NCBI GenBank assembly: GCA_029007825.1
Contig: JAQXIO010000053.1
Span: 92,156-156,155 of the forward strand
DNA from: Bacteroidales bacterium
Lineage (GTDB): Bacteria > Bacteroidota > Bacteroidia > Bacteroidales > JAQXIO01
Direction: 5' to 3'
Length of the DNA stretch: 64,000 nucleotides
Shown here: positions 37,391 through 45,879 of the stretch, in pieces
Layout of the letters: the number at the start of each line of letters is the position of its first letter
How positions within the stretch are numbered: the first letter of the stretch is position 1
Notes under the pieces: generated by a model
Told to the model about the DNA's origin: nothing
Seen by the model: only the letters and a program-made list of their open reading frames with translations
The model's database searches: none
Made by a program: the position numbers and the translations under genes

Positions 37391-37882
37391 AGAGGATTGT
37401 GCCAACTCTTCGGGTGTGACGTTAGAAGCAACAATCAATCCTTTTTCGTCGATCAAAAAGTTCTGAAGCCCTTTTGACAAACGGAATTGCTTTATCAGTG
37501 CATCGCGTTCTCCGGTTTTATACACAAACTGTTGTTGCGGTTTCAATCCGTCCAGTCCGATTGTTTCCTCATAAACAGGAAGCGAATGGTCTAAAGAAAC
37601 GGAGAGATAACTTACGCCGGAGGTATCGGCCTGATTCAGCAGCCGGGAGAAACGAATGTTTCTCTCGCGAGATGAGCCGTCATAGGCAGCCCAAAAGTTC
37701 AATAACACTCTCTTACCCGAAAATTCTTTCAGAGAGTGCTCTACACCTTCCTGATCCACTACAACGAGGTCAGGAGATAGAGAGCCGGGATATGTCCCAA
37801 CACTCGGCTTTGCATCTTTTGTTGTCGTCGAAACCTGAAACAGGCACAAAAACAAGAGCATTGCTAAATGTCTATACTTCAT
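37379..37882 (-). CDS. TlpA/AhpC-like thioredoxin-fold protein without CxxC
   Basis: A 167-residue exported protein (N-terminal hydrophobic signal) with the TlpA/AhpC thioredoxin fold: PDLVVVDQEGVEHSLKEFSGKRVLLNFWAAYDGSSRERN. The position that normally holds the redox WCxxC reads AAYDGSS, so both active-site cysteines are missing. The C-terminal half (SVSLDHSLPVYEETIG, NFLIDEKGLIVASN) is otherwise normal. It cannot be a classical thiol oxidoreductase; a binding role is possible. It is monocistronic. Confidence 0.85.
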   Translation of the reverse strand: MKYRHLAMLLFLCLFQVSTTTKDAKPSVGTYPGSLSPDLVVVDQEGVEHSLKEFSGKRVLLNFWAAYDGSSRERNIRFSRLLNQADTSGVSYLSVSLDHSLPVYEETIGLDGLKPQQQFVYKTGERDALIKQFRLSKGLQNFLIDEKGLIVASNVTPEELAQSSWLR

Positions 37883-38439
37883 ATTTATTAATTACCGCTC
37901 CCGATCACTCGGATGCGAAAAACTTGGCAAAGATACGCATAATTTGCTAAATTTACAAATTATTGTCATTTTCCGCATCAACAGAGGGCCGGAGCTCCTT
38001 TATTTTATTCTATTTATATCTATTTTTCAGTCTCACATCTACCGGAAAACGACCAGATACCGTTCTCCGGAATTTTGCGGCATTTCGTAAACGAATGCCT
38101 TTTTCCTGCCTTATCCCCAACTCTTCCGATCCAATAAAATTTCCGTTTTTCCTGTAAAACGAACATCTTATATAACCGGATTTTTCACCGGAACCGCAGA
38201 AGAAAAACAGATTTCGATTTTCCCCCACAATCTGCACGGATGTCAAAACTTCCAACCGAAGAAACAAAACAAAAATAACTTTCATCTTACCGGACTCGTT
38301 CTTTTTACTGACAAATATCCGGCAGTCGGTATTTTTCACCGACTCTCGGCAGGTTGTTTCCTGCATTCATTCTCCATCCGGGAAAAGCTTTTATAAGACG
38401 AAGGAAAAAGTAATAGGTTTTACAAAAATATCTATTTAT
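37883..38439. other. Gene-free spacer before hamB
   Basis: About 550 bases. A minus-strand frame (38010-38366) crosses it but matches no family and lies downstream of hamB. I see no convincing gene. It marks the edge of the AT-rich Hachiman insert. Confidence 0.4.
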
Positions 38440-40962
38440 TCATAGGACTTTCTTAATATCCTCAACAATAATTGGAGATAAATCTAATTGCTCTAAGTCT
38501 TGTTCTTTTATCCAGTTCAAGCTCTCCTCTTTTGACATTTGAGTATCGATTATATAATTTGATAATTCAATAACAGTGTTACGACTCAGTCCCAAAGAGA
38601 GTAATGAGAGATGTGTTTTTTGAGAAACACCAAACTCTAACCACAAATTCAATTGGGGAATATCATTCAATAGCTCGTGTTTATTGTGTAGTTCTAAAAA
38701 ATATCTCAAAATGTCTATATAGCAACTGGATTCTTTCGCAAACTTAAATCTTACAAATTTCTCAACATCATCCATAACCTCCCTAATCACAACAGGGAGT
38801 CTTTTATTTCTATATTTTTCAGGCTTGCTTTGATAATACTTATATCTAGAACTAATAAGATATGATAATGGCATACCATTCATCCAATTAGTAAGTAAAA
38901 TTGCTTTAGAAAAATTTTGCTGTGGTAAGTACTCTGAAATAGTTTTACCTATTCTTCCTACAAATTTAGCATATTCATCATTTGCTTTTTCATCATTCGG
39001 ATATACAGGGATTAATTCCTCTATGCGCTCCACATTCTCACTAAAATAATCAAATAATTTTTGTTGAGCAATTGGCGAAATTCCCGGATTTCTTTTAAGT
39101 ATGTAATCTGGCAGTAAAATAGTGGGGGCTATATTCGTTAATTTAGAATACAATTCTTTTTGAAATGTGGTTTCAAGAACAATATCTTTATTCAAAATAT
39201 ACTGTATATAGTAGTAACAAAATGCCGATTCTAAGTCTTGTCGGTTATTTGCTTCATTTCTGGGAGAACCATCGGTTATATATTTCAAAAGTTCATCTCC
39301 TTTCTCCTCTATAATACTTATTGCTCGTTTTATTACTTGCTTCGATTTATTCGGATTAGGTTTGATTTTCCATAAATTAGGTTCAATACAAATTATATTT
39401 CCACTAAATTCTTTTCCCCAACGACCTGCACGCCCAGCCAAATTCCAAAAATCATTTGAATTTAATGGCTTATTTCTACCGCGTGTTGGTTTTCTTATGA
39501 TGATTGATTTTGCAGGTAAATTGACTCCTTCTAATAAAGTAGAAGTACACACTAAGTATTTTATTTTACCTTTTGTAAAGAGCTTCTCGATTTCTTGCCT
39601 AATAAGTAAAGGCATATTTCCATAGTGAAAAGCAACTCTCCTCTCAAGAACCTTTGCTAGAGCGTATTTTGAGTGAATTGTAGATTTCACCAGTTTAATC
39701 AATTCTGCTATTTCAGTTGGTATTGGTTCTTGAGTAATATTATTATATAGAAGTAATGATATCTCTTCTGCCTCAGCAGCTCCATTACAGTAAATTAAAC
39801 TACCACTATCGCATTCTGCAAGTTGTTCAGATATTAAAGCTATTTTTTTCAACTCTCCTGTGGGACGATCTTTTAGAGTCAAAGTTCCTATAAGAATTAA
39901 CTTCTCAATAGTGCATATATATAGTTGCCATATCTTTGACTTTCTTGGATATTGTGTAGCATATATTAGATTTTGGTTAACCGCTACAAATTGTGTATTA
40001 ACCTTATCTTTTTGACTATTGTTCTGCACATTGTCTAACAGAATCTCAGGGTTAGAAGTGAAAGGGCTTGAAAAATAGACTTTTATATCAGAATTATGCT
40101 TTACAACTTCCTCTATTTTTTGTTGAAGTAATATCCCTCTACTTCCATCTTCAATTTTATGAGCCTCATCGACTATTAGTAAATGTAATGGAGTCTTGGG
40201 ATTATCTGCAAGAAACCAATGCAATCTTTCTTGAGTAAAAACAAAAATATTTGATACATTTTCACTCATATTGTCTTGTTGAGGTACAGTTGATATATTG
40301 ACGGCTTGCTCTAATTGATTAGCTTTGATTAGTTCTCTTAAATCTGTTTCTACCTGACTTATCAATGCCCGTGTAGGAACTAAATAAACAATGTTTTTAT
40401 TTGCAGTTAATAATTCCTCCAATAGAATATTACAAAGAATAAAGGACTTTCCCGCTGAAGTAGGAGCGGAAATTGAAATTGTATCATTTATTTTATGAGC
40501 ATCATAAACCGTTTTTTGAAATCTATTTAATGCAATTATTTTGTCTTTAATAATAATTGAATGTTCAAAATCAGTTTTAAATCTCTGTAGTTTAAATGCA
40601 ATGGGATAATTTTTTTCATAATCAGGGCTAAGATATTTTTTATCCTTAGCCATTTTTATTGCTAATTTATTTGTTAAACTATCTAAAACAACTGCTGAAG
40701 CATTCTTCTGAATTTCCGAACAAGAATCTTGAGTAAGGCAAGTCTGAGCGATGCGCAATGCTGCATCTAAATGGCGACTTTCAAGTGAATAGCTCAGTAT
40801 AGATGCTATGCTCAAAAGATTATTCCAATCTATTTTTGCTAATAATGATTGCTTATCTTCTTCCCAGATCAATTGAGGTATTGTATCACACACCGACAAA
40901 ACAAGAAGGGCTTCATATTGTCGTTTAAAGCTATCTAAATTGTAAACTTTTTCTGCAATCAT
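38440..40962 (-). CDS. hamB: HamB, Hachiman superfamily 2 helicase
   Basis: An 840-residue DEAD/DEAH-type superfamily 2 helicase, of Ski2/Brr2-like shape. Walker A is APTSAGKS (166-173), VPTRALISQ (motif Ia) follows, DEAH lies at 265-268, CTSTLLEGVNLPAKS is motif V-like, and NLAGRAGR (507-514) is motif VI. The C-terminal half is helical and unlike housekeeping helicases. In Hachiman systems HamB senses or processes nucleic acid and controls the HamA nuclease. The ATG overlaps the hamA stop by one base (TAATG). The gene is AT-rich compared with flanking genes, indicating transfer. Confidence 0.9.
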   Translation of the reverse strand: MIAEKVYNLDSFKRQYEALLVLSVCDTIPQLIWEEDKQSLLAKIDWNNLLSIASILSYSLESRHLDAALRIAQTCLTQDSCSEIQKNASAVVLDSLTNKLAIKMAKDKKYLSPDYEKNYPIAFKLQRFKTDFEHSIIIKDKIIALNRFQKTVYDAHKINDTISISAPTSAGKSFILCNILLEELLTANKNIVYLVPTRALISQVETDLRELIKANQLEQAVNISTVPQQDNMSENVSNIFVFTQERLHWFLADNPKTPLHLLIVDEAHKIEDGSRGILLQQKIEEVVKHNSDIKVYFSSPFTSNPEILLDNVQNNSQKDKVNTQFVAVNQNLIYATQYPRKSKIWQLYICTIEKLILIGTLTLKDRPTGELKKIALISEQLAECDSGSLIYCNGAAEAEEISLLLYNNITQEPIPTEIAELIKLVKSTIHSKYALAKVLERRVAFHYGNMPLLIRQEIEKLFTKGKIKYLVCTSTLLEGVNLPAKSIIIRKPTRGRNKPLNSNDFWNLAGRAGRWGKEFSGNIICIEPNLWKIKPNPNKSKQVIKRAISIIEEKGDELLKYITDGSPRNEANNRQDLESAFCYYYIQYILNKDIVLETTFQKELYSKLTNIAPTILLPDYILKRNPGISPIAQQKLFDYFSENVERIEELIPVYPNDEKANDEYAKFVGRIGKTISEYLPQQNFSKAILLTNWMNGMPLSYLISSRYKYYQSKPEKYRNKRLPVVIREVMDDVEKFVRFKFAKESSCYIDILRYFLELHNKHELLNDIPQLNLWLEFGVSQKTHLSLLSLGLSRNTVIELSNYIIDTQMSKEESLNWIKEQDLEQLDLSPIIVEDIKKVL

Positions 40963-41912
40963 TATTGTATAGTGCTTAAATAATATTCTCTGAACTTAGC
41001 AACTGACGGAAATGGCATTAAGAAAACATGTATTTCTTTGGTATTAAGATTCGTATGCAACTTAATTTTATCACCCAAACTATTGTACCACTTTTGATGC
41101 TCTGTAGTTATTGCATTCTTTATTTCTTCTGTGGTTTTAGATAAGTCACCTTCTGATGGATATTTGTTGCAATCAAATCCAATAAAACAAATTCCTTTAT
41201 ATACAACCTTATTAGAGAGTTCGTCATCCTTATCAAAATATCGTACTAAAAGGTCTTCTAATCCCGTATCATTTACATTCGCTTGTATGTTGGATGTAAT
41301 TAATTGTAAATCGCGCTCTTGAGTAGAACTATACCCTTGGGGGTCTAACAGAAAACCTTTTAAACTTTTAAAACACTCTGTTATTGCAGAGCCTAATTCT
41401 TGATACATTTTTGCTTCAGCCCAATACAAATTCAAACAATCTGAACTTGCATCATATTTCACATGTATTCCATCAGCCCCCTGATAATGTAACTGTCCGG
41501 ATGTTTTCAATGACATTTTACTAATTAATTGTGGCAATTGAAGAAACTCCTGAATAAGAATATATAACAATATTTCACCACCTTCACCTGTTTTCTCTAA
41601 ATCTGTAAAAAGTCCCTTTGCCTTTTTCTTTAACAATTCTATCTTTGAAGGAGAATTTGTATCATTGAAATATTGTTTAGCTTCATCTATTTCTTTTTTA
41701 GGGATAGCATATTCAATTATTTTAGTATCAATGAAGTCTATTAAATCTTTTAGCCGCAAATTCCCGTTTGCGTCAACTTTAAGACAATAACAATATCCTT
41801 TTGCCTGCGTACCTGAAATATCGACACAAAAAGAGATTTGTTCAATGCGAGAGTTTATTTCTCCTCTTGACTGAACAAACAATCTATCCAAAGCCTCTTC
41901 TATTCTACTCAT
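40962..41912 (-). CDS. hamA: HamA, DUF1837 effector nuclease of Hachiman
   Basis: A 316-residue DUF1837 protein, the effector of the Hachiman (and related AbpAB) anti-phage system. The PD-(D/E)xK-like core is visible as KTGEGGEILLYILIQEFL (Glu110, Glu113), GADGIHV (Asp147) and WAEAKMY (Glu166-Ala-Lys168). Such proteins degrade DNA when released by HamB. An upstream extension of the frame is rejected in favour of the ATG at 41912, since MSRIEEALDRLF starts the conserved part. It is co-transcribed with hamB and AT-rich. Confidence 0.88.
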   Translation of the reverse strand: MSRIEEALDRLFVQSRGEINSRIEQISFCVDISGTQAKGYCYCLKVDANGNLRLKDLIDFIDTKIIEYAIPKKEIDEAKQYFNDTNSPSKIELLKKKAKGLFTDLEKTGEGGEILLYILIQEFLQLPQLISKMSLKTSGQLHYQGADGIHVKYDASSDCLNLYWAEAKMYQELGSAITECFKSLKGFLLDPQGYSSTQERDLQLITSNIQANVNDTGLEDLLVRYFDKDDELSNKVVYKGICFIGFDCNKYPSEGDLSKTTEEIKNAITTEHQKWYNSLGDKIKLHTNLNTKEIHVFLMPFPSVAKFREYYLSTIQ

Positions 41913-41935
41913 ATGATTTAATATAAAATTTGCGA

Positions 41936-41943
41936 CAAAAATA
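41936..41943 (-). promoter_or_regulatory. -7 box of hamAB
   Basis: Minus-strand TATTTTTG, 23 bases before the hamA ATG. Confidence 0.5.
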
Positions 41944-41984
41944 CAAATTATATTCCATACACATGCTAAATCACTCATTTGCAA

Positions 41985-42852
41985 GCAAAAAGATTAGCTG
42001 TTAACGACTCTATTCCAACCATCCCAATATTTCCGATTCCCAGTATAATATCTTCCCCCTTAACCTGAATGAAAGAAATTTTCCTCGTTTAGATGTTGAG
42101 TACGGTTTTTACAATGCTTATTGAATAGTGTTTGAAAGCTCGTCTAAAGCCTTCGTAGAGTGCATATTTATTTGGCAAAATTCTCAAACCTTTGCATCAT
42201 CTGTTTAAAGGTTCGTTTTTTCGATGATTGCAATTTCCATATTGATGCTGTTTTAGATTGTTATAGACACCTATTGGGTTTTCTATCCACCCGGTGCAAT
42301 TCTTCTGTTATTCATAATGACCTTATTTTTATTGTTTATGGCGCACATTACGGAGATATTATAAGGCCATTGGTTACTCAACCGTTGAGCAACCGCTCCC
42401 CAAAAACAGAAAATGCTAAATTGAGACAGAAAATAGCCAGAGATACTCTTCCTAACTATTCTATAATAAATAAGCAAATAAGTTATACCTCATTTTTTTA
42501 AGATGCTAATAATCAGGTTTGTATAAAAATAAATGACTGTATATTTTGTTATATTCCAAATATTGCCTACATTTGTATATGAGTTATTTGAAACTATGCA
42601 AAGCAGTGTAACCCGAAGCTGAATGTCCATCACCAAATCGTTACCTGCATCTTTTAAATACTGTAATTACCTTCTGACTTACAGTGAATTACAACAGAAT
42701 ACTAAGTTCCTTTGTAGAGAGATTTCACTGTGATTTTCTTTCCTTTATCTCTGGCTATCATTTAAATAACAGCCTTATTAATATTATCCGGAATCGGAGA
42801 AGAGGCGGCGTGCCGGGATAGATATCGCGTCGTGCATCTTTCATTTATCTCC
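41985..42852. other. Gene-free scar beside Hachiman
   Basis: About 870 bases with no recognisable gene. A TACATTTG -7-like box (42568-42575) has no open frame behind it. A piece resembling the dispersed repeat (GGCGGCGTGCCGGGATA near 42804-42820) is present without its right half. The pattern suggests remnants of lost genes. Confidence 0.45.
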
Positions 42853-43018
42853 GTTTCAATTCTCATGCACTTGCAGGGTATGACTTTTGTAAGAGCGTCC
42901 TCCCCTGTACGCAACCAATTTCAATTCACCCGTCCATATAGGGCTGAGAGTCCACCATGGCAGATAAGTGAAACTTCATGTTCAAGCCTCAATTTCACTT
43001 GTCCTTACAGTTATTATG
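42853..43018. repeat. Fossil CRISPR array (three degenerate repeats)
   Basis: A 32-base unit at 42853-42884 matches the active repeat at 27 of 32 positions. A second, more decayed unit is at 42918-42949, and a third, with one extra base, at 42986-43018. The intervals are 33 and 36 bases, as in the intact arrays. Orientation is the same as in both intact arrays. No leader is recognisable. Confidence 0.6.
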
Positions 43019-43323
43019 CTTTCGCCGTACATATTGCGGTATATCTCAAGAAGGAGGACAAATCCGTCCTGTCCGAATGTTTCCGGACATTAAATTTCGG
43101 TATTTATATACGATTTCATACAAATAGTCGAAAGCACCGTTTTTTGTCGTGCAACGGCTCCGATTTTTTATCAGAAGCGGAAAATTCAGGCAGGAACGGA
43201 TTGTAAACGACACCAACAGCGACAAAAGTAGCCAGCGAATTTACCCAACGGTGTAAAATTGTTTACAGGTACCTAAATTTTATCTATTTATTACAAGAAG
43301 GTGTGTAAATCATCTTTTTGCCT
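43019..43323. other. Gene-free spacer before serB
   Basis: No gene is seen. A short inverted element GTGTAAAATTGTTTACA lies near 43250-43267. Confidence 0.4.
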
Positions 43324-43331
43324 TACCTTTG
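43324..43331 (+). promoter_or_regulatory. -7 box of serB
   Basis: TACCTTTG, 27 bases before the ATG at 43359. Confidence 0.5.
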
Positions 43332-43358
43332 CAGGCAGTTACAAAAAACCGTTTTCTC

Positions 43359-44585
43359 ATGACCGATACGAATAAGATTATCCTTATTAACATTACCGGC
43401 GAAGACAAGCCGGGGGTTACCTCGGCTTTAACCGAGATACTTGCCAACAACAACGCGACGATTCTGGACATCGGACAGGCCGATATTCACAGTTCATTGT
43501 CTTTAGGCATTATGTTTCTCACAACCGAACATAACTCGGGGGATATTCTTAAGGAGCTTCTATTCAAGAGTTACGAACTGGACGTAAATATCAAATTCAA
43601 ACCTATCAGCGAAGATGAGTACGGCCGTTGGGTGGATATGCAGGGGAAGAACCGTTATATCCTCACTATCTTAGGCCGTAAACTTACAGCAAAACAGATT
43701 GCTGCGGTAACAAAGATCGTGGCTTACCAGGGTTTGAACATCGATGATATCAAACGTTTAACGGGGCGCATACCGCTCGACGAATCCGCCCGTTCGGCAA
43801 AAGCGAGCGTGGAGTTTTCACTGCGGGGTACCCCTATTAACCGCACGGAGATGCAATCGCAACTGATGAGCCTGACTTCGGAATTAGAGATGGATGTTTC
43901 GTTCCAGGAGGAGAGTATGTTCAGGAGAATGCGCCGTCTGATCTGTTTCGATATGGATTCTACCCTTATTACTACGGAGGTGATCGACGAGCTTGCCGAG
44001 CGCGCTCATGTGGGGAAGGAGGTGCGTGCGATAACGGAGGCTGCCATGCGGGGTGAAATCGATTTCGAAGAGAGTTTCAAGAAGCGCGTGGCGTTGCTGA
44101 AAGGTTTGGATGTTTCGGTTATGGAAGAGATCGCTGAGTCTTTGCCTATTACGGAGGGTGTGGACCGGGTTATGCGTTTGTTGAAAAAGATCGGATTCAA
44201 AATCGCTATCCTTTCGGGGGGATTTACTTATTTCGGTAATTACCTGAAGAATAAATATAATATCGATTATGTGTACGCTAACGAACTGGAGATCGAGAAC
44301 GGGAAACTGACCGGGAGGCATATCGGCGATATTGTTGACGGAAAACGTAAAGCGGAGTTGCTGAAGCTTCTTGCGCAGGTAGAAAATGTGGATATCCGCC
44401 AGACGGTGGCCGTGGGTGACGGAGCAAACGATTTGCCGATGATTACGACGGCGGGATTAGGTATTGCTTTTCATGCGAAACCAAAGGTCAAAGCGAGCGC
44501 AGACCAGTCTATTTCGACAATCGGTCTTGACGGTATTCTTTATTTTCTGGGTTATAAGGATTCTTATATGGACGAAAAGGTCTGA
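43359..44585 (+). CDS. serB: Phosphoserine phosphatase with tandem ACT domains
   Basis: A 408-residue enzyme for the last step of serine synthesis. Two ACT domains (about 7-80 and 99-175; INITGEDKPGVTSALTEIL starts the first) precede a HAD phosphatase. The HAD nucleophile is D198 in CFDMDST, ILSGGFTYF is motif II, and VGDGANDLPM is motif IV. The long N-terminal part is typical of SerB in this phylum. The ATG at 43359 is used; an upstream TTG lies inside the -7 box. Confidence 0.95.
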   Translation: MTDTNKIILINITGEDKPGVTSALTEILANNNATILDIGQADIHSSLSLGIMFLTTEHNSGDILKELLFKSYELDVNIKFKPISEDEYGRWVDMQGKNRYILTILGRKLTAKQIAAVTKIVAYQGLNIDDIKRLTGRIPLDESARSAKASVEFSLRGTPINRTEMQSQLMSLTSELEMDVSFQEESMFRRMRRLICFDMDSTLITTEVIDELAERAHVGKEVRAITEAAMRGEIDFEESFKKRVALLKGLDVSVMEEIAESLPITEGVDRVMRLLKKIGFKIAILSGGFTYFGNYLKNKYNIDYVYANELEIENGKLTGRHIGDIVDGKRKAELLKLLAQVENVDIRQTVAVGDGANDLPMITTAGLGIAFHAKPKVKASADQSISTIGLDGILYFLGYKDSYMDEKV

Positions 44586-44753
44586 TTATTAAAAAAGGAT
44601 TCTTTCAAATCGTACCTGCTTATTTTCAGATAAAAGAGTAAGCGATTACCGATTACTTTTTCAAAGTCCAATAAATCGAACAAGGTTCAATAAATCAAGT
44701 ATCTATTTGTCGTTCAATAAAAGAGGCAACCGTATAAAAAGGAGACGTAAGTT

Positions 44754-45641
44754 ATGAAACTACCGTCTATTATGTTATCCGACCTACATACGCATTCCGT
44801 TTTCTCAGACGGCACCTCCACACCGGAAGAGGTTGCCGCTCTCGCGGCGAAAGCTCACATCAACGTTCTTGCTTTAACCGACCATAATACGACAGAGGGT
44901 TATACGCGTTTTGCCAATGCCTGCAAAGAGCATGGCATTACGGGAATACAGGGTGTGGAGATCGACTGTCAGGAACCCGAAATCGGGTACTATTCTGAAT
45001 TGCTGGCTTATTTCCCGGAGAACAATGCGGCCGATATAGAACCTGTTCTACTTCAAAAACGGGAAGCGCGGACGGAACGTGTGGAGAGGGCTTTATGCAG
45101 GGCTTCGGCGCATTTCGGACGAAACGATTTGTCGATGGAAGAATTGCGTGCTCTGGCTCTGCGTGAAAACGGTTTTGTCCGGATGTTGTCTAATAAACTT
45201 ACTTACCGCTATTTCCTGAGCAAGGGCATTTCGTTGCCGGAGTATCCGGTTTGCCAAGATGCTTCCTGGTGGAAGGGGTTTTGGTCGATGAAAGGTATTC
45301 CTACACAATATACTCTTTTCGAAACGACGGTAATCGTGCGGAAAGCCGGCGGTTATCCGGTGTTGCCTCACTTCGGTTTCTGTTTCGGGGTCGATCCTGT
45401 ATCGATGGAAGAGAATAAGGAACGGATTATCTCTCTGTTTAAAAAGATGAAAGGCTTAGGCTTATGGGGCGTGGAGCTTCACCCGTACCGCTCGAACAAA
45501 AACGCTCCGGCTGTTAACCGCCTTATAGCCCAATGGGCCGGGGAGACGGGTTTGCACCTTACCTGCGGTTCGGATTATCACGGGGGTATTTCCGCACACG
45601 GGGCTGTCGGGTATATGTGCGATACGTTCAGAGGATTCTGA
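44754..45641 (+). CDS. PHP-domain phosphoesterase
   Basis: A 295-residue PHP-domain metal phosphoesterase. Metal ligands are seen in DLHTHSVFSDG (H12, H14, D19), LTDHNTTEG, GVEIDC, LPHFG, and near the C-terminus SDYHG. Relatives hydrolyse 3',5'-bisphosphates (YciV/RnaM-like) or act as histidinol phosphatases. A purine-rich AAGGAGA lies before the ATG, unusual for this phylum. It follows serB by 168 bases. Confidence 0.88.
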   Translation: MKLPSIMLSDLHTHSVFSDGTSTPEEVAALAAKAHINVLALTDHNTTEGYTRFANACKEHGITGIQGVEIDCQEPEIGYYSELLAYFPENNAADIEPVLLQKREARTERVERALCRASAHFGRNDLSMEELRALALRENGFVRMLSNKLTYRYFLSKGISLPEYPVCQDASWWKGFWSMKGIPTQYTLFETTVIVRKAGGYPVLPHFGFCFGVDPVSMEENKERIISLFKKMKGLGLWGVELHPYRSNKNAPAVNRLIAQWAGETGLHLTCGSDYHGGISAHGAVGYMCDTFRGF

Positions 45642-45818
45642 TCTATATTTTTCGTTACAAATGAGGATCGCTTCTGTTACCGAGCGAAAATAAAAAGGAT
45701 TTTCAAATCGTTTAAAGTTGGAATTCTTTCACACGGAACAACCGGATACATGCGTAACGGGACTGGAATTCCTATTCAATTCATTTACATTTCAACAGAA
45801 AAAACGGAATAAAATTCG

Positions 45819-45826
45819 TAGTTTTG
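45819..45826 (+). promoter_or_regulatory. -7 box of the GH78 gene
   Basis: TAGTTTTG, 53 bases before the ATG at 45880. Confidence 0.35.
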
Positions 45827-45879
45827 TATCAGACGGTTCTATGGCCGTCCTGCTATCTTATTCATTCTAAGTATATATC

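Noticed and set aside
38010-38366. A minus-strand small gene downstream of hamB as a third Hachiman component
   Set aside because: The translation has no family resemblance and Hachiman is a two-gene system, so nothing supports it.
42160-42501. A possible 113-residue protein
   Set aside because: There is no recognisable motif, signal or promoter, and it lies in a degraded interval; it is described as part of the scar.
42786-42852. A sixth complete copy of the dispersed inverted repeat
   Set aside because: Only the GGCGGCGTGCCGG left part is recognisable; the CGGCTTGCA right part is missing, so it is noted only as a fragment.
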